DNA of 64,000 nucleotides from assembly GCA_020249435.1 (NCBI GenBank), contig JADCFQ010000012.1, forward strand, positions 157,484 to 221,483. The letters are read 5' to 3'. Below the pieces are notes generated by a model. The model ran no database searches. It was not told where the DNA came from and was given only the letters and a program-made list of their open reading frames with translations. Source of the stretch: Roseomonas sp. GTDB lineage: Bacteria; Pseudomonadota; Alphaproteobacteria; Acetobacterales; Acetobacteraceae. Each line of letters begins with the position of its first letter. Positions within the stretch are counted from its first letter, which is position 1. Positions 9,755 through 21,238 of the stretch are shown here, piece after piece. The position numbers and the translations under genes are program-made.

Positions 9755-10458
9755 TCAGGCTCGATATCCGGCGCCTCACCATAGGGGTCGGCGGGGGTGG
9801 CGCGGCTTGGGCGGGCCGGGGCGGCAGCAGGTGGCGCCGCGGGGCGGGGGGCGCGGGCTTCCGGCGGCGGACGGCGGGCGATCTCAGGCCCGATATCGGC
9901 CAGTTCCAGAAAGCCATCGGCCTGGCGGCGCAATTCATCGGCGATCATGGGTGGTTGGCTTTCCATGGTGGATACCACCGTCACCTTCACGCCCTGGCGC
10001 TGCACAGCTTCCACCACGCGGCGGAAATCGCCATCGCCGGAAACCAGCACCGCGTGATCCAGATGCGGGGCCAATTCCATCATGTCCACGGCCAATTCGA
10101 TATCCATATTGCCCTTGATCCGGCGCCGCCCGGTCGGGTCTGCCTGTTCCTTGGCGGGCTTGGTCACCACGCGCCAGCCATTATAGGCCAGCCAATCGGT
10201 CAGTGGGCGCAGCGGCGAGTAATCCTCGGTCTCGATCAGGGCAGTATAGTAGCAGGCGCGCACCAAATAGGTGGAGCCGCCGAAAAACCGCAGCATGGCG
10301 GCGAAATCAACCTCGAACCCCAGGGCCCTTGTGGCGTAGTAGAGATTGGCGCCATCAACGAAAAGGCCAACGCGTTCCAGGCCAGCCTGGCGCCGAGCAA
10401 TATGAGCAGACATCAAATGATCCTCAATGGTTTGAGACGAATGATTAAATTCGGACAT
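9751..10458 (-). CDS. NYN domain-containing protein (LabA/DUF88-like)
   Basis: GLFVDGANLYYATRALG; HAVLVSGDGDFRRVVEAVQRQGVKVTVVS. Confidence 0.9.
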   Translation of the reverse strand: MSEFNHSSQTIEDHLMSAHIARRQAGLERVGLFVDGANLYYATRALGFEVDFAAMLRFFGGSTYLVRACYYTALIETEDYSPLRPLTDWLAYNGWRVVTKPAKEQADPTGRRRIKGNMDIELAVDMMELAPHLDHAVLVSGDGDFRRVVEAVQRQGVKVTVVSTMESQPPMIADELRRQADGFLELADIGPEIARRPPPEARAPRPAAPPAAAPARPSRATPADPYGEAPDIEPE

Positions 10459-10487
10459 TTTTATTACACCAAACAGGCCGGCTTGTC

Positions 10488-10988
10488 ATGGCCCGTGCGC
10501 TGATCGGTATCGGCGCCAATCTGCCGGCAGGTGATGGCGCGCCGCCGCTTGCCAGTTGCAAGGCGGCGCTGGCGGCACTCGCTGCCCTGCCGGGGCTGCG
10601 CCTGGTGGCGGCTTCCCGCTGGTGGGAAAGCGCGCCAATCCCGCCCAACCCAGCTTCCCCACGCTATATCAATGGGGTCGCGCTGCTGGAGGGTGCGGCG
10701 GAACCGGCAGAACTGCTGGCCGCGCTGCAAGCCATTGAAAACGCTGCCGGGCGCACCCGGCCCTATCCCAATGCGCCGCGCGTCCTGGACCTTGATATCA
10801 TTGATCTGGATGGGCTGCTGCGCGATGCGCCGGACCCGGTGCTGCCCCATCCGCGCGCCCATTTGCGCGGCTTTGTTTTGCATCCGCTGGCCGAGGTGGC
10901 ACCGGATTGGGTGCATCCGCGCCTGAAGCAGCCCGTCGCCGCGCTGATCGCGGCGCTGCCCGCGCAGGATGTCAGGCCCCTGACCTGA
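10488..10988 (+). CDS. folK: 2-amino-4-hydroxy-6-hydroxymethyldihydropteridine diphosphokinase
   Basis: ALIGIGANLP...; GRTRPYPNAPRVLDLDIIDLDG; LPHPRAHLRGFVLHPLAEVAP. Confidence 0.93.
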   Translation: MARALIGIGANLPAGDGAPPLASCKAALAALAALPGLRLVAASRWWESAPIPPNPASPRYINGVALLEGAAEPAELLAALQAIENAAGRTRPYPNAPRVLDLDIIDLDGLLRDAPDPVLPHPRAHLRGFVLHPLAEVAPDWVHPRLKQPVAALIAALPAQDVRPLT

Positions 10989-11110
10989 CCTGACGCGCGA
11001 GGCGCTTGAAATCCTTGCAAAGCGGCGCCGAGGCGACTATTTGCAATCCATAACCGGTTCAGCCGGGCGCCCGGCCCCCGCCGCGCGCCCCTTTTGTCTT
11101 TGGAGCCCTC

Positions 11111-11503
11111 ATGGCGCGCGTTACCGTTGAAGATTGCATCGAAAAGATCCCGAACCGCTTTGAACTCGTGCTGATGGCCGCGCAGCGTGCGCGCAATATC
11201 AGCCGCGGTGAGCAGATCACGATTGATCGCGACAATGACAAGAACCCGGTCGTGGCGCTGCGCGAAATCGCCGAGGAAAAGGCTGATCTTCCGGCGCTTG
11301 AAGCTGATCTGATCAAATCCTTGCAGCGCGCGCCGGAGCCGGAGCCCGCCGAGGAAGAAGTGATTGACCTGATCGCGACCGATGAAAACATCTTCGGCAT
11401 CATGGATGTGCAGGAAGAAGCCCTGCCCGAGGCCGGCGCCGAAGACATGGCGCCCGATGATCTGGAAGCCGCCATCGCCGCTGAGCTTGGCGGCAAACGA
11501 TAG
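11111..11503 (+). CDS. rpoZ: DNA-directed RNA polymerase subunit omega
   Basis: [55 protein letters not shown]. Confidence 0.97.
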   Translation: MARVTVEDCIEKIPNRFELVLMAAQRARNISRGEQITIDRDNDKNPVVALREIAEEKADLPALEADLIKSLQRAPEPEPAEEEVIDLIATDENIFGIMDVQEEALPEAGAEDMAPDDLEAAIAAELGGKR

Positions 11504-11505
11504 GA

Positions 11506-13791
11506 ATGCCGATGGGGCGAAGCTTTACCTTCTGCTTCCCCCCGGAATTTCCCCGCGCGCCTGAAGGTCTGGCCGCGGGGCGTGCCCTTTCGCCCGGCGC
11601 TGAACTTGCTTCCCACGTCATTGCCTATGATCCGCGCGCCGATGCCGCGCTGATTACCGCCGCCTATGATGTTGCGGCAGACGCCCATGCGCCGCAAAAG
11701 CGCGATGATGGCCAGCCCTATATTGTTCATCCCTTGGCTGTTGCGGAAATCCTGGCCGGTTATCGGCTTGATCCCGGTTCCATCATCACCGCACTATTGC
11801 ATGACACGGTTGAGGATACGCCGCTCAAGCTTGGCGATATTGAAGGGCGCTTCGGCAAGGAAGTGGCGCGGCTGGTGGATGGTGTCACCAAGCTGACGCG
11901 GCTTGAACTGCAATCCGAACGCACCAAACAGGCCGAGAATTTCCGCAAGCTTGTGCTCGCGATGAGCGAGGATATTCGCGTGCTGCTCATCAAGCTCGCG
12001 GATCGGCTGCATAATATGCGCACCATTTCGGGGATGCCGCAGCCGGAACGCCGCCGCAAACAGGCGCGCGAGACTTTGGAAATCTACGCGCCGCTCGCTG
12101 AACGCATCGGCATGGATGCCCTGAAGACCGAGCTGGAGACCCTTTCCTTTCGCGAAATGAATGCGGAAGCCTGGCAGACCATTGCCGCGCGGCTGACCTA
12201 TCTGCGCGGCCAGGGTGCCGATTTGATTGCAGAGATTGAGGCGGATTTGCGTCGCGTGCTGGCCGATGCCGGTGTCACGGTGGTGGATATTCAGGGGCGG
12301 GAGAAATCGCCCTATTCCATCTGGCTCAAGATGCAGAAGAAGAATGTCGCGTTTGAGCAATTATCCGACATCATGGCCTTTCGCATCATCGTACCGGAAA
12401 AGGGTGATTGCTACGCTGCCCTTGGCGCCATTCATTCCGCGTATCGCGTGGTGCCGGGGCGCTTCAAGGATTGGATTTCAACGCCCAAGACCAATGGCTA
12501 TCAAAGCCTGCATACGGGTGTGACCGTGCCGGAACGGCGCAATGCCAAGATCGAAGTGCAAATCCGCACCAAGGAAATGCATGACATTGCGGAAAACGGC
12601 GTCGCCGCGCATTGGAGCTATAAGCAAGGCCCCGGATCATCACGAGATCAGAAGCGCTACCCTTGGGTGCGTGATCTTTTGGAAATTCTGGAAAACGCCG
12701 CTGAGCCGCAGGAATTTTTGGAACACACCAAGCTTGAACTGCATCGCGACCGGGTATTCTGTTTCACGCCCAAGGGCGATCTGATCGAATTGCCGCGCGG
12801 TGCCACGCCGGTTGACTTTGCCTATGAGGTGCATAGCCAGGTCGGCGATACCACTGTTGGCGCCAAGGTGAATGGCAAGATCGTGCCGCTCCGCCATGTG
12901 CTCGAAAATGGCGATCAGGTTGAAATCATCACCGCGCGCGGCGGTACGCCCAATCCGGGGTGGGAGCGGTTTGTTGTCACCGGCAAGGCGCGGGCGCGCA
13001 TCCGGCGCGTCAATCACGCGCGGCAGCGTTCCGAACAGCGCGAAGAAGGCCGCAGCGCCATTGCCAAGGCGTTCCGGGCGGCTGGCCTCGATTTTTCGGA
13101 AAAGCTTGCGGAACCCGCCTTGAAGCCGCTGAAGCAGGCGGATTTTGAGGCGATGTGCATTGCAGTCGCCAGCGGCAATCTTTCGCCGCGCGATGTGCTG
13201 CATGCCGCCGTGCCGGAATTGCGCGCCGCGCCCCGTGGGGCGGACCCGCTGCCACTCGCAAGGCCCAGGGGCCGGCTTGGCGCGGGGCCCACCCTGATGC
13301 CGGGCAAGGCAGAACGCCAATCAGCGGCCAAGCGGGATGCGGCGCTTGGGGTGCGGGGCCTGGTCACGGGCATGGCGGTGAGTTTTGCGGGCTGCTGCCA
13401 CCCCCTGCCCGGGGATCGGATTCTGGGCATTGTCACCACCGGGCGCGGTGTCACGATCCACCGACAGGATTGTAATGGCTTGCAGGCTTTTGCCGCAACG
13501 CCCGAGCGCTTCATTGATGTGGATTGGGATTATGATGGCGCGACCAAGGGCACGCATGTCGCGCGGGTGGAGCTGGTCGCGGAAAACCGCCCGGATGCGC
13601 TGGCGGGCGTCACCACGGCCATCGCGCGGCAGGAAGGGGTGGTGAATAGCCTTCGTATCACCAACCGGGCCGAGGATTGGTGCGAAGTGCTGGTGGATGT
13701 GGAAGTGCGCGATATTTCCCACCTGACGGCGGTGCTGGCGGCGCTGCGGGCCTGCCCGGGCATCACCCAGGTGGAACGCGGCAAGGGATAG
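11506..13791 (+). CDS. RelA/SpoT family bifunctional (p)ppGpp synthetase/hydrolase
   Basis: HD domain ([19 protein letters not shown]), synthetase region ([12 protein letters not shown]), TGS and ACT regions. Confidence 0.95.
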   Translation: MPMGRSFTFCFPPEFPRAPEGLAAGRALSPGAELASHVIAYDPRADAALITAAYDVAADAHAPQKRDDGQPYIVHPLAVAEILAGYRLDPGSIITALLHDTVEDTPLKLGDIEGRFGKEVARLVDGVTKLTRLELQSERTKQAENFRKLVLAMSEDIRVLLIKLADRLHNMRTISGMPQPERRRKQARETLEIYAPLAERIGMDALKTELETLSFREMNAEAWQTIAARLTYLRGQGADLIAEIEADLRRVLADAGVTVVDIQGREKSPYSIWLKMQKKNVAFEQLSDIMAFRIIVPEKGDCYAALGAIHSAYRVVPGRFKDWISTPKTNGYQSLHTGVTVPERRNAKIEVQIRTKEMHDIAENGVAAHWSYKQGPGSSRDQKRYPWVRDLLEILENAAEPQEFLEHTKLELHRDRVFCFTPKGDLIELPRGATPVDFAYEVHSQVGDTTVGAKVNGKIVPLRHVLENGDQVEIITARGGTPNPGWERFVVTGKARARIRRVNHARQRSEQREEGRSAIAKAFRAAGLDFSEKLAEPALKPLKQADFEAMCIAVASGNLSPRDVLHAAVPELRAAPRGADPLPLARPRGRLGAGPTLMPGKAERQSAAKRDAALGVRGLVTGMAVSFAGCCHPLPGDRILGIVTTGRGVTIHRQDCNGLQAFAATPERFIDVDWDYDGATKGTHVARVELVAENRPDALAGVTTAIARQEGVVNSLRITNRAEDWCEVLVDVEVRDISHLTAVLAALRACPGITQVERGKG

Positions 13792-13799
13792 GGCAGCGC

Positions 13800-14207
13800 A
13801 TGATCATCGGTATCGGGTCGGATATCCTGGATATCCGGCGCATTGAGCGCACCATTGAACGCCATGGAGAGCGTTTTCTGGAGCGCATTTTCACCCAGGC
13901 AGAGCGCGCCAAGGCGGAAAAGCGCACCGAACGCATCCGCGCCGCGACCTATGCCAAGCGCTTTGCCGCGAAGGAAGCCGCTTCCAAGGCGCTGGGAACT
14001 GGCTTTCGCGCCGGGGTGTTTTGGCGCGATCTGGGGGTGGTGAATTTGCCATCCGGCCAGCCGACCTTGCGCCTGACCGGGGGCGCGGCGGAGCGCCTGA
14101 AGGCCATTACGCCGGCGGGGCATGGCGCGGTGATTGCGCTGACGATGACCGATGAATTTCCCTATGCCCAGGCGATGGTGGTGATTACCGCCGTGCCGCT
14201 TCCTTGA
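13800..14207 (+). CDS. acpS: Holo-[acyl-carrier-protein] synthase
   Basis: [50 protein letters not shown]. Confidence 0.95.
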   Translation: MIIGIGSDILDIRRIERTIERHGERFLERIFTQAERAKAEKRTERIRAATYAKRFAAKEAASKALGTGFRAGVFWRDLGVVNLPSGQPTLRLTGGAAERLKAITPAGHGAVIALTMTDEFPYAQAMVVITAVPLP

Positions 14208-14297
14208 CAGGGCGCGCCGCGCCGCTATGCCCTGCCCTGACCCGACAGTTTCGTTGGGCTTCGCATGCGCCGTTTGGGCGATATCCTTGGAAGTGAC

Positions 14298-15050
14298 ATG
14301 GCCTCGAAGAAATCCGGCGGTTGGCTGGAAAGCGTAAAAACCATTGTCTATGCCGCCGCGATTGCGATTGGCATTCGCACCATTGCGTTTGAGCCCTTCA
14401 ATATTCCTTCCGGGTCCATGATCCCCTCGCTGCAAGTGGGGGATTATCTTTTCGTCTCCAAATACTCCTATGGCTATTCGCGCCATTCCATGCCCTTCAG
14501 CCCGCCGCTGTTTGAGGGGCGGATTTTCGGGTCCATGCCGAAGCGCGGCGATGTCGCTGTGTTCAAGCTGCCGCGCGATGGCAGCACGGATTACATCAAG
14601 CGCATCATTGGCCTGCCGGGGGATCGCGTGCAGATGCGCAGCGGCATCCTTTATTTGAACGGCGCACCGGTGCGGCGCGAATTGCTTGGCCCCTATACGG
14701 TCGAAGGCGATGGGCCGCGCATTACGGTGCGGCGCTTCCGCGAATTCCTGCCCGCGATTGATGGCGCGCCAGGGGTGGCGCATGATATTCTGGAAGCGTC
14801 CGATGATGCGCCCTTGGACAATACGCCGGAATTTCGCGTGCCGCCCGGGCATGTTTTTGCCATGGGCGATAATCGCGACAATAGCCTCGATAGCCGCGCG
14901 ATGAATGCGGTGGGCTTCATTCCGATTGAAAACCTGGTTGGTCGCGCCGAGGTCATTTTCTTTTCCGTGGATGGGTCCGCCGCCTGGTGGCAGGTATGGA
15001 ATTGGCCCTTTGCCATTCGCTGGTCTCGGCTATTCAGTACGGTCAAGTGA
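14298..15050 (+). CDS. lepB: Signal peptidase I
   Basis: FNIPSGSMIPSLQVGDYLFVSKYSYGYS; GDVAVFKLP; FAMGDNRDNSLDSR. Confidence 0.95.
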   Translation: MASKKSGGWLESVKTIVYAAAIAIGIRTIAFEPFNIPSGSMIPSLQVGDYLFVSKYSYGYSRHSMPFSPPLFEGRIFGSMPKRGDVAVFKLPRDGSTDYIKRIIGLPGDRVQMRSGILYLNGAPVRRELLGPYTVEGDGPRITVRRFREFLPAIDGAPGVAHDILEASDDAPLDNTPEFRVPPGHVFAMGDNRDNSLDSRAMNAVGFIPIENLVGRAEVIFFSVDGSAAWWQVWNWPFAIRWSRLFSTVK

Positions 15051-15066
15051 TGCGCTGTTGCGTCCA

Positions 15067-15738
15067 ATGAATGGCGAATTGGAAGCACGGTTGGGCCATC
15101 ATTTCGCCCGACCGGAATTGCTGACCCGCGCATTGACCCATAGCACCGATGCGGAAAGCCGCGGTGAAGGCTTGCTTTCCAATGAGCGCCTGGAATTTGT
15201 CGGCGACCGTGTGCTGGGGCTCTGCATTGCCGAATGGCTGGCCGAGCGTTTCCCCGATGAACGTGAAGGCGATTTGGCGAAGCGGCTTTCCATGCTGGTT
15301 TCCGCCGATACGCTCTGCAAAATTGCCGAGGAACTGGGGTTGGGTGCTGATTTGCGCATGCCCGCGCGGTATCGCGCAACAGGGCTGATGGGGCCGCGCA
15401 ATCTGCTTTCTGATGCGTTTGAAGCGGTGCTGGGCGCGATTTATCTGGATGGCGGGATGGCGCCGGCGCGCGCGCTGGTGCGGCGCTGTTTTGCCGCGCT
15501 GATCGAAGCGGATGTGCGCCCGCCGAGCTCGGCCAAAAACCGCTTGCAGGAATGGACTTTGGGGCGCGGCCTTGGTTTGCCGGTCTATGGGTTGGTGCAA
15601 TCAAGCGGCCCCGCCCATGCGCCGCGCTTTGTCATCAGCGTGCTGGCGGCAGGGCGGGAAGCAACCGGTGAGGGCGACAGCAAACGCGCCGCCGAACAGG
15701 CAGCGGCGGAAGCCTGGTTGAAGGGTTTGGGAACATGA
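15067..15738 (+). CDS. rnc: Ribonuclease III
   Basis: NERLEFVGDRVLGLCIAEWL; NLLSDAFEAVLGAIYLD; dsRBD at C-terminus. Confidence 0.95.
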   Translation: MNGELEARLGHHFARPELLTRALTHSTDAESRGEGLLSNERLEFVGDRVLGLCIAEWLAERFPDEREGDLAKRLSMLVSADTLCKIAEELGLGADLRMPARYRATGLMGPRNLLSDAFEAVLGAIYLDGGMAPARALVRRCFAALIEADVRPPSSAKNRLQEWTLGRGLGLPVYGLVQSSGPAHAPRFVISVLAAGREATGEGDSKRAAEQAAAEAWLKGLGT

Positions 15739-16628
15739 CAACGCGTTGCGGGTTGATCGCCATTCTGGGCGCGCCCAATGCCGGCAAATCCACGCTGGTG
15801 AATAGGCTTGCCGGCAGCAAGGTGACGATTGTCTCACCCAAGCCGCAGACAACGCGGTTTCGCGTGCGCGCTGTGGTGATGCGCGGTGAAAGCCAATTGG
15901 TGTTGGTGGATACGCCTGGCATTTTCACGCCGCGCCGGCGGCTCGACCGCGCCATGGTCGCGGCCGCCTGGGGTGGCGCGCAGGATGCTGATATTTCGCT
16001 GCTGATTGTGGATGCGCGCGCTGGGCTGACCGAGCCATTGCGCGGCATTATCGAAAGGCTCGGCAAGACGCGCCGGCCCATTTGGCTGGTGCTGAACAAG
16101 ACCGATCTGATCCCGCGCGAACAATTGCTGCCGCTGACCGCGGAATTGCATAAGCTGTTGCCCTTCGCCGAGACCTTCATGATCTCCGCCGAAAAGGGCG
16201 AAGGGCTGGATCGGCTGCTGGATCGCCTGGCGGAGGCGGTGCCGCCTGGCCCCTATCTTTTCCCGGAAGATGATCTGACCGATTTGCCGAACCGCATGCT
16301 GGCCGCCGAGATTGTGCGGGAACAAATCCTGCGTCAGACGCATCAGGAAGTGCCGCATCATGCCTCGGTTGAAACCGAAGCCTGGACGGAAAAACCCGAT
16401 GGGTCGGTCAGGATTGATTGCACCATCTACATCGCCCGTGCCTCGCAAAAGGCGATCCTGATTGGCGATAAGGGGAGCCGTATTCGCGAGATTGGCCGGC
16501 TCGCGCGGCTGGAACTGACCAGGCTTTTGGAACGCCCGGTGCATCTTTTCCTGAATGTGAAGGAAAAGCCCGATTGGGATGAAACCGCCGCGCGCATCCG
16601 CGCCATTGGGCTTGAGGATGCCGGCTGA
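15735..16628 (+). CDS. era: GTPase Era
   Basis: ILGAPNAGKSTLVNRL, VDTPGIF, NKTDLI, C-terminal KH domain. Confidence 0.96.
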   Translation: MTTRCGLIAILGAPNAGKSTLVNRLAGSKVTIVSPKPQTTRFRVRAVVMRGESQLVLVDTPGIFTPRRRLDRAMVAAAWGGAQDADISLLIVDARAGLTEPLRGIIERLGKTRRPIWLVLNKTDLIPREQLLPLTAELHKLLPFAETFMISAEKGEGLDRLLDRLAEAVPPGPYLFPEDDLTDLPNRMLAAEIVREQILRQTHQEVPHHASVETEAWTEKPDGSVRIDCTIYIARASQKAILIGDKGSRIREIGRLARLELTRLLERPVHLFLNVKEKPDWDETAARIRAIGLEDAG

Positions 16629-16640
16629 AAGTTACGCCCC

Positions 16641-17381
16641 ATGAGCGTTGAATGGCAGGCGCCGGCGGTGGTGCTTGATCTCCGCCCGCATGGTGAAGGC
16701 GGCGCGGTGGTGACGGTGCTCACCGAAGCCCATGGCCGCCATGCGGGGCTGGTGAAGGGCGGCGGTTCTCGTGCCCAGGCGGGGTTATGGCTACCGGGCA
16801 ATTTGATTGAGGCGCGCTGGGTCGCCCGGCTTTCGGATCAATTGGGGAGTCTCAGCGGTGAATTGGTCCATCCGGCAGCCGCCCTTGCCATGGATGAACC
16901 GCTGGCCTTGGCGCTGCTATCTTCCGCCTGCGCCATTGCCGCCGATGCCCTGCCGGAACGGGAAGCCCATCCGCGCGCCTTTGCCGGGCTGGTTTCCCTG
17001 ATCGGCCATTTGGCCGGCGGTGCTGAGGGTGTGGTCGCGGATTATGTGCGCTTTGAAGCGCTGATCCTGGCCGAACTTGGCTACGGGCTTGACCTGGTGA
17101 CCTGCGCCGTGACTGGCGTGCATGAGGGGCTGACGCATGTCTCACCACGTTCGGGCCGCGCGGTCAGTGCCGGGGCGGCGGCGCCTTATCTTGATAAGCT
17201 GCTGCCCCTGCCCGCCTTTCTGCGTGATGCGGACAGCCTTGGGGAGCCTACATCCTGGGTGGCAGGGCTGAAACTGACCGGGCATTTCCTGGAACGCGAT
17301 GCCTTTGGCGCGCGCCACCGCCCGCTACCCGAAGCGCGCTTCAGATTGGCTGAGCGAATAGCGGGGCTGCTCGCCGATTGA
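16641..17381 (+). CDS. recO: DNA repair protein RecO
   Basis: MSVEWQAPAVVLDLRPHGEGGAVVTVLTEAHGRHAGLVKGG; synteny rnc-era-recO. Confidence 0.92.
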   Translation: MSVEWQAPAVVLDLRPHGEGGAVVTVLTEAHGRHAGLVKGGGSRAQAGLWLPGNLIEARWVARLSDQLGSLSGELVHPAAALAMDEPLALALLSSACAIAADALPEREAHPRAFAGLVSLIGHLAGGAEGVVADYVRFEALILAELGYGLDLVTCAVTGVHEGLTHVSPRSGRAVSAGAAAPYLDKLLPLPAFLRDADSLGEPTSWVAGLKLTGHFLERDAFGARHRPLPEARFRLAERIAGLLAD

Positions 17382-17712
17382 CGCAGTAATGCATCACGCC
17401 GGTTTGTCCGCACATGGCGGCTTCACAGATTTCGTGAAACTCCTCCGGCAGGGCGTATAGTCTTTCAGGGTTCAGCGGCACGCCGCTTTGCGTCGCCACG
17501 TGATTCCAGCCGAGGTTGCGGAGTGTCATTGCTGCCCGTTGCGCCGCCGCTTCTGCGCCGTGGGCCAGGGTAAAGACCAGGAAGCAGCGGAACTCCCCCC
17601 GCGGGGCGAGGGTCGCGGGGCCGGCGATGCCCTCAGCCCAAGTGACCCAGACGGCGGGCGCGGGCGCGGGCACGTAGTTTTGCCGTGCGGGGGCGATGGC
17701 CAAATTCATCAT
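17341..17712 (-). CDS. Hypothetical protein (overlaps recO 3' end convergently)
   Basis: 123-aa ORF MMNLAIAPARQNYVPAPAPAVWVTWAEGIAGPATLAPRGEFRCFLVFTL...; fills the otherwise empty gap between recO and parC. Confidence 0.55.
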   Translation of the reverse strand: MMNLAIAPARQNYVPAPAPAVWVTWAEGIAGPATLAPRGEFRCFLVFTLAHGAEAAAQRAAMTLRNLGWNHVATQSGVPLNPERLYALPEEFHEICEAAMCGQTGVMHYCVNRRAAPLFAQPI

Positions 17713-17814
17713 GAGGGAAAGAATACGGCAAGAATGCTTACTGAAGTCTTGAAGCCTTTGCAGCGCGATTGGCGCAGGGTTAGACGGGTGCCTGAATGAG
17801 GACGCGATTCGGCC

Positions 17815-20046
17815 ATGCCTGATGATGTGAAAACCCTATCGCCCGCCGGGGCAGAGCGTGAAACACGCCTCGCGGATGCGCTTTCCGAACGCTATCTGGC
17901 CTATGCGCTTTCCACCATCACGGCGCGGTCCCTGCCGGATGTGCGCGATGGGTTGAAGCCCGTGCATCGGCGCCTGCTTTGGGCGATGCGGCAATTGCGG
18001 CTTGATCCGGAAGCGGGTTTCAAGAAATGCGCGCGTATCGTGGGCGATGTCATGGGTAAATATCACCCGCATGGCGATGCCGCGATTTATGAGGCGATGG
18101 TGCGGCTCGCGCAGGATTTTGCGGCGCGTTATCCGCTGGTCGAAGGCCAGGGCAATTTCGGCAATATTGATGGCGATAACCCGGCTGCCATGCGCTACAC
18201 CGAAGCGCGACTGACGGAAGTGGCGCAGGCGCTGCTGGAAGGGATTGAAGAAGACGCGGTAGATTTCCGCGCGACTTATGATGGGGAAGAACGTGAACCC
18301 ATCGTGCTGCCGGCGGCGTTTCCGCATCTGCTCGCCAATGGGGCGGCGGGGATTGCGGTGGGTATGGCAACCTCTATCCCGCCGCATAATGCCGGGGAGC
18401 TTTGCGCGGCTGCGCTTGAATTGGTGCGCAACCCGAATGCGGGGACGGATCAGCTGCTGCGCCATATCAAGGGGCCGGATTTCCCAACTGGCGGCATTCT
18501 GGTGGAAAGCGCTGAGGCGATGCGCGAAGCCTATGAAACCGGCCGTGGCGGGTTTCGCGTGCGCGCGAAATGGGAAGTGGAAAAGGGCAAGGCCGGAAGC
18601 TGGGTGATCATTGTCACCGAAATTCCCTATCAGGTGCAGAAGGCACGGCTGATTGAGCAGATCGCGCAATTGCTGGAAGAAAAGAAGCTGCCGTTGCTGG
18701 CCGATTTGCGCGATGAAAGCACTGAACAGGTGCGGATCGTACTAGAGCCGAAATCGCGCAATGTGGAACCGGCAGTGCTGATGGAAACGCTGTTCCGGGC
18801 CACCGCTTTGGAATCGCGCTTTTCGCTGAACATGAATGTGCTGGATGCGGATCGCACGCCGCGTGTGATGAGCTTGAAGGAAGTGCTGCGCGCCTGGCTC
18901 GATCATCGGCATGAGGTATTGCAGCGGCGCACCAATCATCGGCTGGGTGCGATTGCGCGGCGGCTTGAGATTCTGGATGGCTATCTGATTGCGTATCTCA
19001 ACCTGGATGAGGTGATCCGCATCATCCGGGAAGAAGATGAACCAAAGCCGCGCCTGATGGAACGCTTTGGCCTGACCGATACGCAGGCGGAAGCCATTCT
19101 GAACATGCGGCTGCGTGCGCTACGACGCCTGGAAGAAATGGAAATCCGCAAGGAGCATAAGAAGCTCTCGGCCGAACAGAAGAAGCTGCAGGCGCTGATG
19201 AAGTCTGAAGCTGCGCGCTGGGATGCGATTGCGGAAGAAATTGAAAGCATGCGCACGCGCTTCGGTGGCGGCGCTTTGGGCACGCGGCGCACGGCAACCG
19301 GTGCGGCGCTGCCGGAAGTGGTGGTGGATGAAGCCGCCTTTGTGGAGCGGGAGCCGATTACCGTGATCCTGTCTGAGAAAGGCTGGATCAGGGCGCAGAA
19401 GGGGCATGTGTCCCTGGATGCTGAATTGCGTTTCAAGGAAGGCGATAGCCTGTTCATCGCGCTGCATGCGGAGACCACGGATCGGCTGGTATTGTTTGCC
19501 ACCAATGGCAAGGCCTTTACGCTCAAGGCGGATAGCATTCCGCGCGGGCGTGGTGATGGGCAGCCGGTGCGCCTCATGCTTGATCTGACCAATGAGGATA
19601 CGGTGGTTGCGATGTTCGTGCATCGCGAAGGGCTGCGCTATCTGGTCGCGGCCTCCGACGGCAAAGGCTTTCTGGTGAAGGCCGAGGATTTGCTCGCGGA
19701 AAAGCGCACCGGCAAGCAGGTGCTGAATGTAGACCCGCCGGCAGAAGCGGCGGTCTGCGCGCCGGCGGAAGGTGATTGCGTTGCGGTGATTGGCGAGAAT
19801 CGCAAATTGCTGATTTTCCCGATTGACCAGGTACCGGAAATGACTCGTGGGCGCGGCGTGCAATTGCAAAGCTATCGCGATGGCGGGCTGGCGGATGCGA
19901 AGGTATTCACCCGCAAGGAAGGGCTTTCCTGGGTGCTTGGGGAAAGAACGCGGACCGAGACGGATTTGCGCGCCTGGGTTGGCAATCGCGCTGGCGCGGG
20001 CAAGGCGCCACCGAATGGGTTCCCGCGGTCCAATCGATTTGAATAA
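17815..20046 (+). CDS. parC: DNA topoisomerase IV subunit A
   Basis: [50 protein letters not shown] (catalytic Tyr). Confidence 0.95.
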   Translation: MPDDVKTLSPAGAERETRLADALSERYLAYALSTITARSLPDVRDGLKPVHRRLLWAMRQLRLDPEAGFKKCARIVGDVMGKYHPHGDAAIYEAMVRLAQDFAARYPLVEGQGNFGNIDGDNPAAMRYTEARLTEVAQALLEGIEEDAVDFRATYDGEEREPIVLPAAFPHLLANGAAGIAVGMATSIPPHNAGELCAAALELVRNPNAGTDQLLRHIKGPDFPTGGILVESAEAMREAYETGRGGFRVRAKWEVEKGKAGSWVIIVTEIPYQVQKARLIEQIAQLLEEKKLPLLADLRDESTEQVRIVLEPKSRNVEPAVLMETLFRATALESRFSLNMNVLDADRTPRVMSLKEVLRAWLDHRHEVLQRRTNHRLGAIARRLEILDGYLIAYLNLDEVIRIIREEDEPKPRLMERFGLTDTQAEAILNMRLRALRRLEEMEIRKEHKKLSAEQKKLQALMKSEAARWDAIAEEIESMRTRFGGGALGTRRTATGAALPEVVVDEAAFVEREPITVILSEKGWIRAQKGHVSLDAELRFKEGDSLFIALHAETTDRLVLFATNGKAFTLKADSIPRGRGDGQPVRLMLDLTNEDTVVAMFVHREGLRYLVAASDGKGFLVKAEDLLAEKRTGKQVLNVDPPAEAAVCAPAEGDCVAVIGENRKLLIFPIDQVPEMTRGRGVQLQSYRDGGLADAKVFTRKEGLSWVLGERTRTETDLRAWVGNRAGAGKAPPNGFPRSNRFE

Positions 20047-20050
20047 AAAA

Positions 20051-20078
20051 GCCCCAGCGCGATGCTTTGCGCTGGGGC
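20051..20078 (+). terminator. Rho-independent-like terminator after parC
   Basis: GCCCCAGCGC-gatgcttt-GCGCTGGGGC perfect stem, flanked 5' by A tract and 3' by T-rich sequence (may serve both strands). Confidence 0.8.
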
Positions 20079-20103
20079 CTTGTTTCAGCGGTAATCAACC
20101 GCC

Positions 20104-21180
20104 TTACGGCATCGCGACATCAATGCCCTGATAGAAGTAGTTCTGCGCCCGGATTTCATCATCCGAAAGGCGCCGGCCCGCTGGGATCACCACCGTGCCA
20201 TCCTGGCGCGTGATCGGGCCTTCAAACGGGTGCAAAGTGCCGGCGGCGATGGCGTCGCGGATGCGCGTTGCCTCGCTCACTTCCTCGGGCGTCATATTGG
20301 TGAAGGGGGCCATGCGGAACATGCCGCTGCCAAGCCCGCCCCAGGTATCCGTCGGGCGCCAGGTGCCATCCAGCACGGCCTTGGCCCGTTCGGCGTAATA
20401 ATCGCCCCAATTATTCACGCTGCTGGTCAGGTGGGCGCGCGGCGCGAAGCGCGTCATATCCGATGCCTGGCCAAAGCCGAAGATGCCGCGCTGTTCCGCC
20501 AATTGCAGCGGCGCCGGGCCATCGGTGTGGCTGCACAGCACATCACAGCCCTGGTCAATCAGGGCGCGGGCGGCATCGGCCTCTCGCGCGGGGTTCGACC
20601 AGGCATTCACCCACACCACGCGCACCTTCATGGACGGGTCCACCGACCAGGCGCCGCGCATGACGGTATTGATGGCGCTGATCACCTCTGGCACTGGGAA
20701 GGTGGCGACATAGCCAATGGTCTTGGAACGCGATTTGCGCGCGGCAATCACGCCCTGGATGTAGCGGCCTTCGTAGAAGCGGGCATTGTAGATCGCCATA
20801 TTCGGCAGCGTCGTCGGGCCCGTAGCGTTTTCAAAGAACACGCCCGGGTGCTGCGGCGCCAGGCGCTGCGTGGGGGCGAAATAGGAAAAGCTGGTGGTGA
20901 AGATCAGCCGATGGCCGGTGCGGACCAGCTGCGTCACCACGCGGTCGAAATCGGGCGGGGCCACGGATTCGACCGTGGTGGCATTGACGCGGTCGCCCAG
21001 CACCTCCGCCATGCGGCGCCGGCCCTGGTCGTGCATATGCGACCACCCGAAATCGCCAACGGGGCCGATCAGGACGACGCCGACGCTGAGGCGTGATTGT
21101 GCTTCGGCCTGCTGGCCGGCCAGCGCAGCGCCGGCAAGACCGGCGGAGCCGGCCATAAGGTGACGACGGGTGATGTTCAT
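20104..21180 (-). CDS. BMP family ABC transporter substrate-binding protein
   Basis: VGVVLIGPVGDFGWSHMHDQGRRRM..., Bmp-type periplasmic protein. Confidence 0.9.
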   Translation of the reverse strand: MNITRRHLMAGSAGLAGAALAGQQAEAQSRLSVGVVLIGPVGDFGWSHMHDQGRRRMAEVLGDRVNATTVESVAPPDFDRVVTQLVRTGHRLIFTTSFSYFAPTQRLAPQHPGVFFENATGPTTLPNMAIYNARFYEGRYIQGVIAARKSRSKTIGYVATFPVPEVISAINTVMRGAWSVDPSMKVRVVWVNAWSNPAREADAARALIDQGCDVLCSHTDGPAPLQLAEQRGIFGFGQASDMTRFAPRAHLTSSVNNWGDYYAERAKAVLDGTWRPTDTWGGLGSGMFRMAPFTNMTPEEVSEATRIRDAIAAGTLHPFEGPITRQDGTVVIPAGRRLSDDEIRAQNYFYQGIDVAMP

Positions 21181-21238
21181 GAAGCTCTCCCTGAAAAGCG
21201 GTTCGGATTAAGCAAAATTAATGCCGATACGGAAGCCC

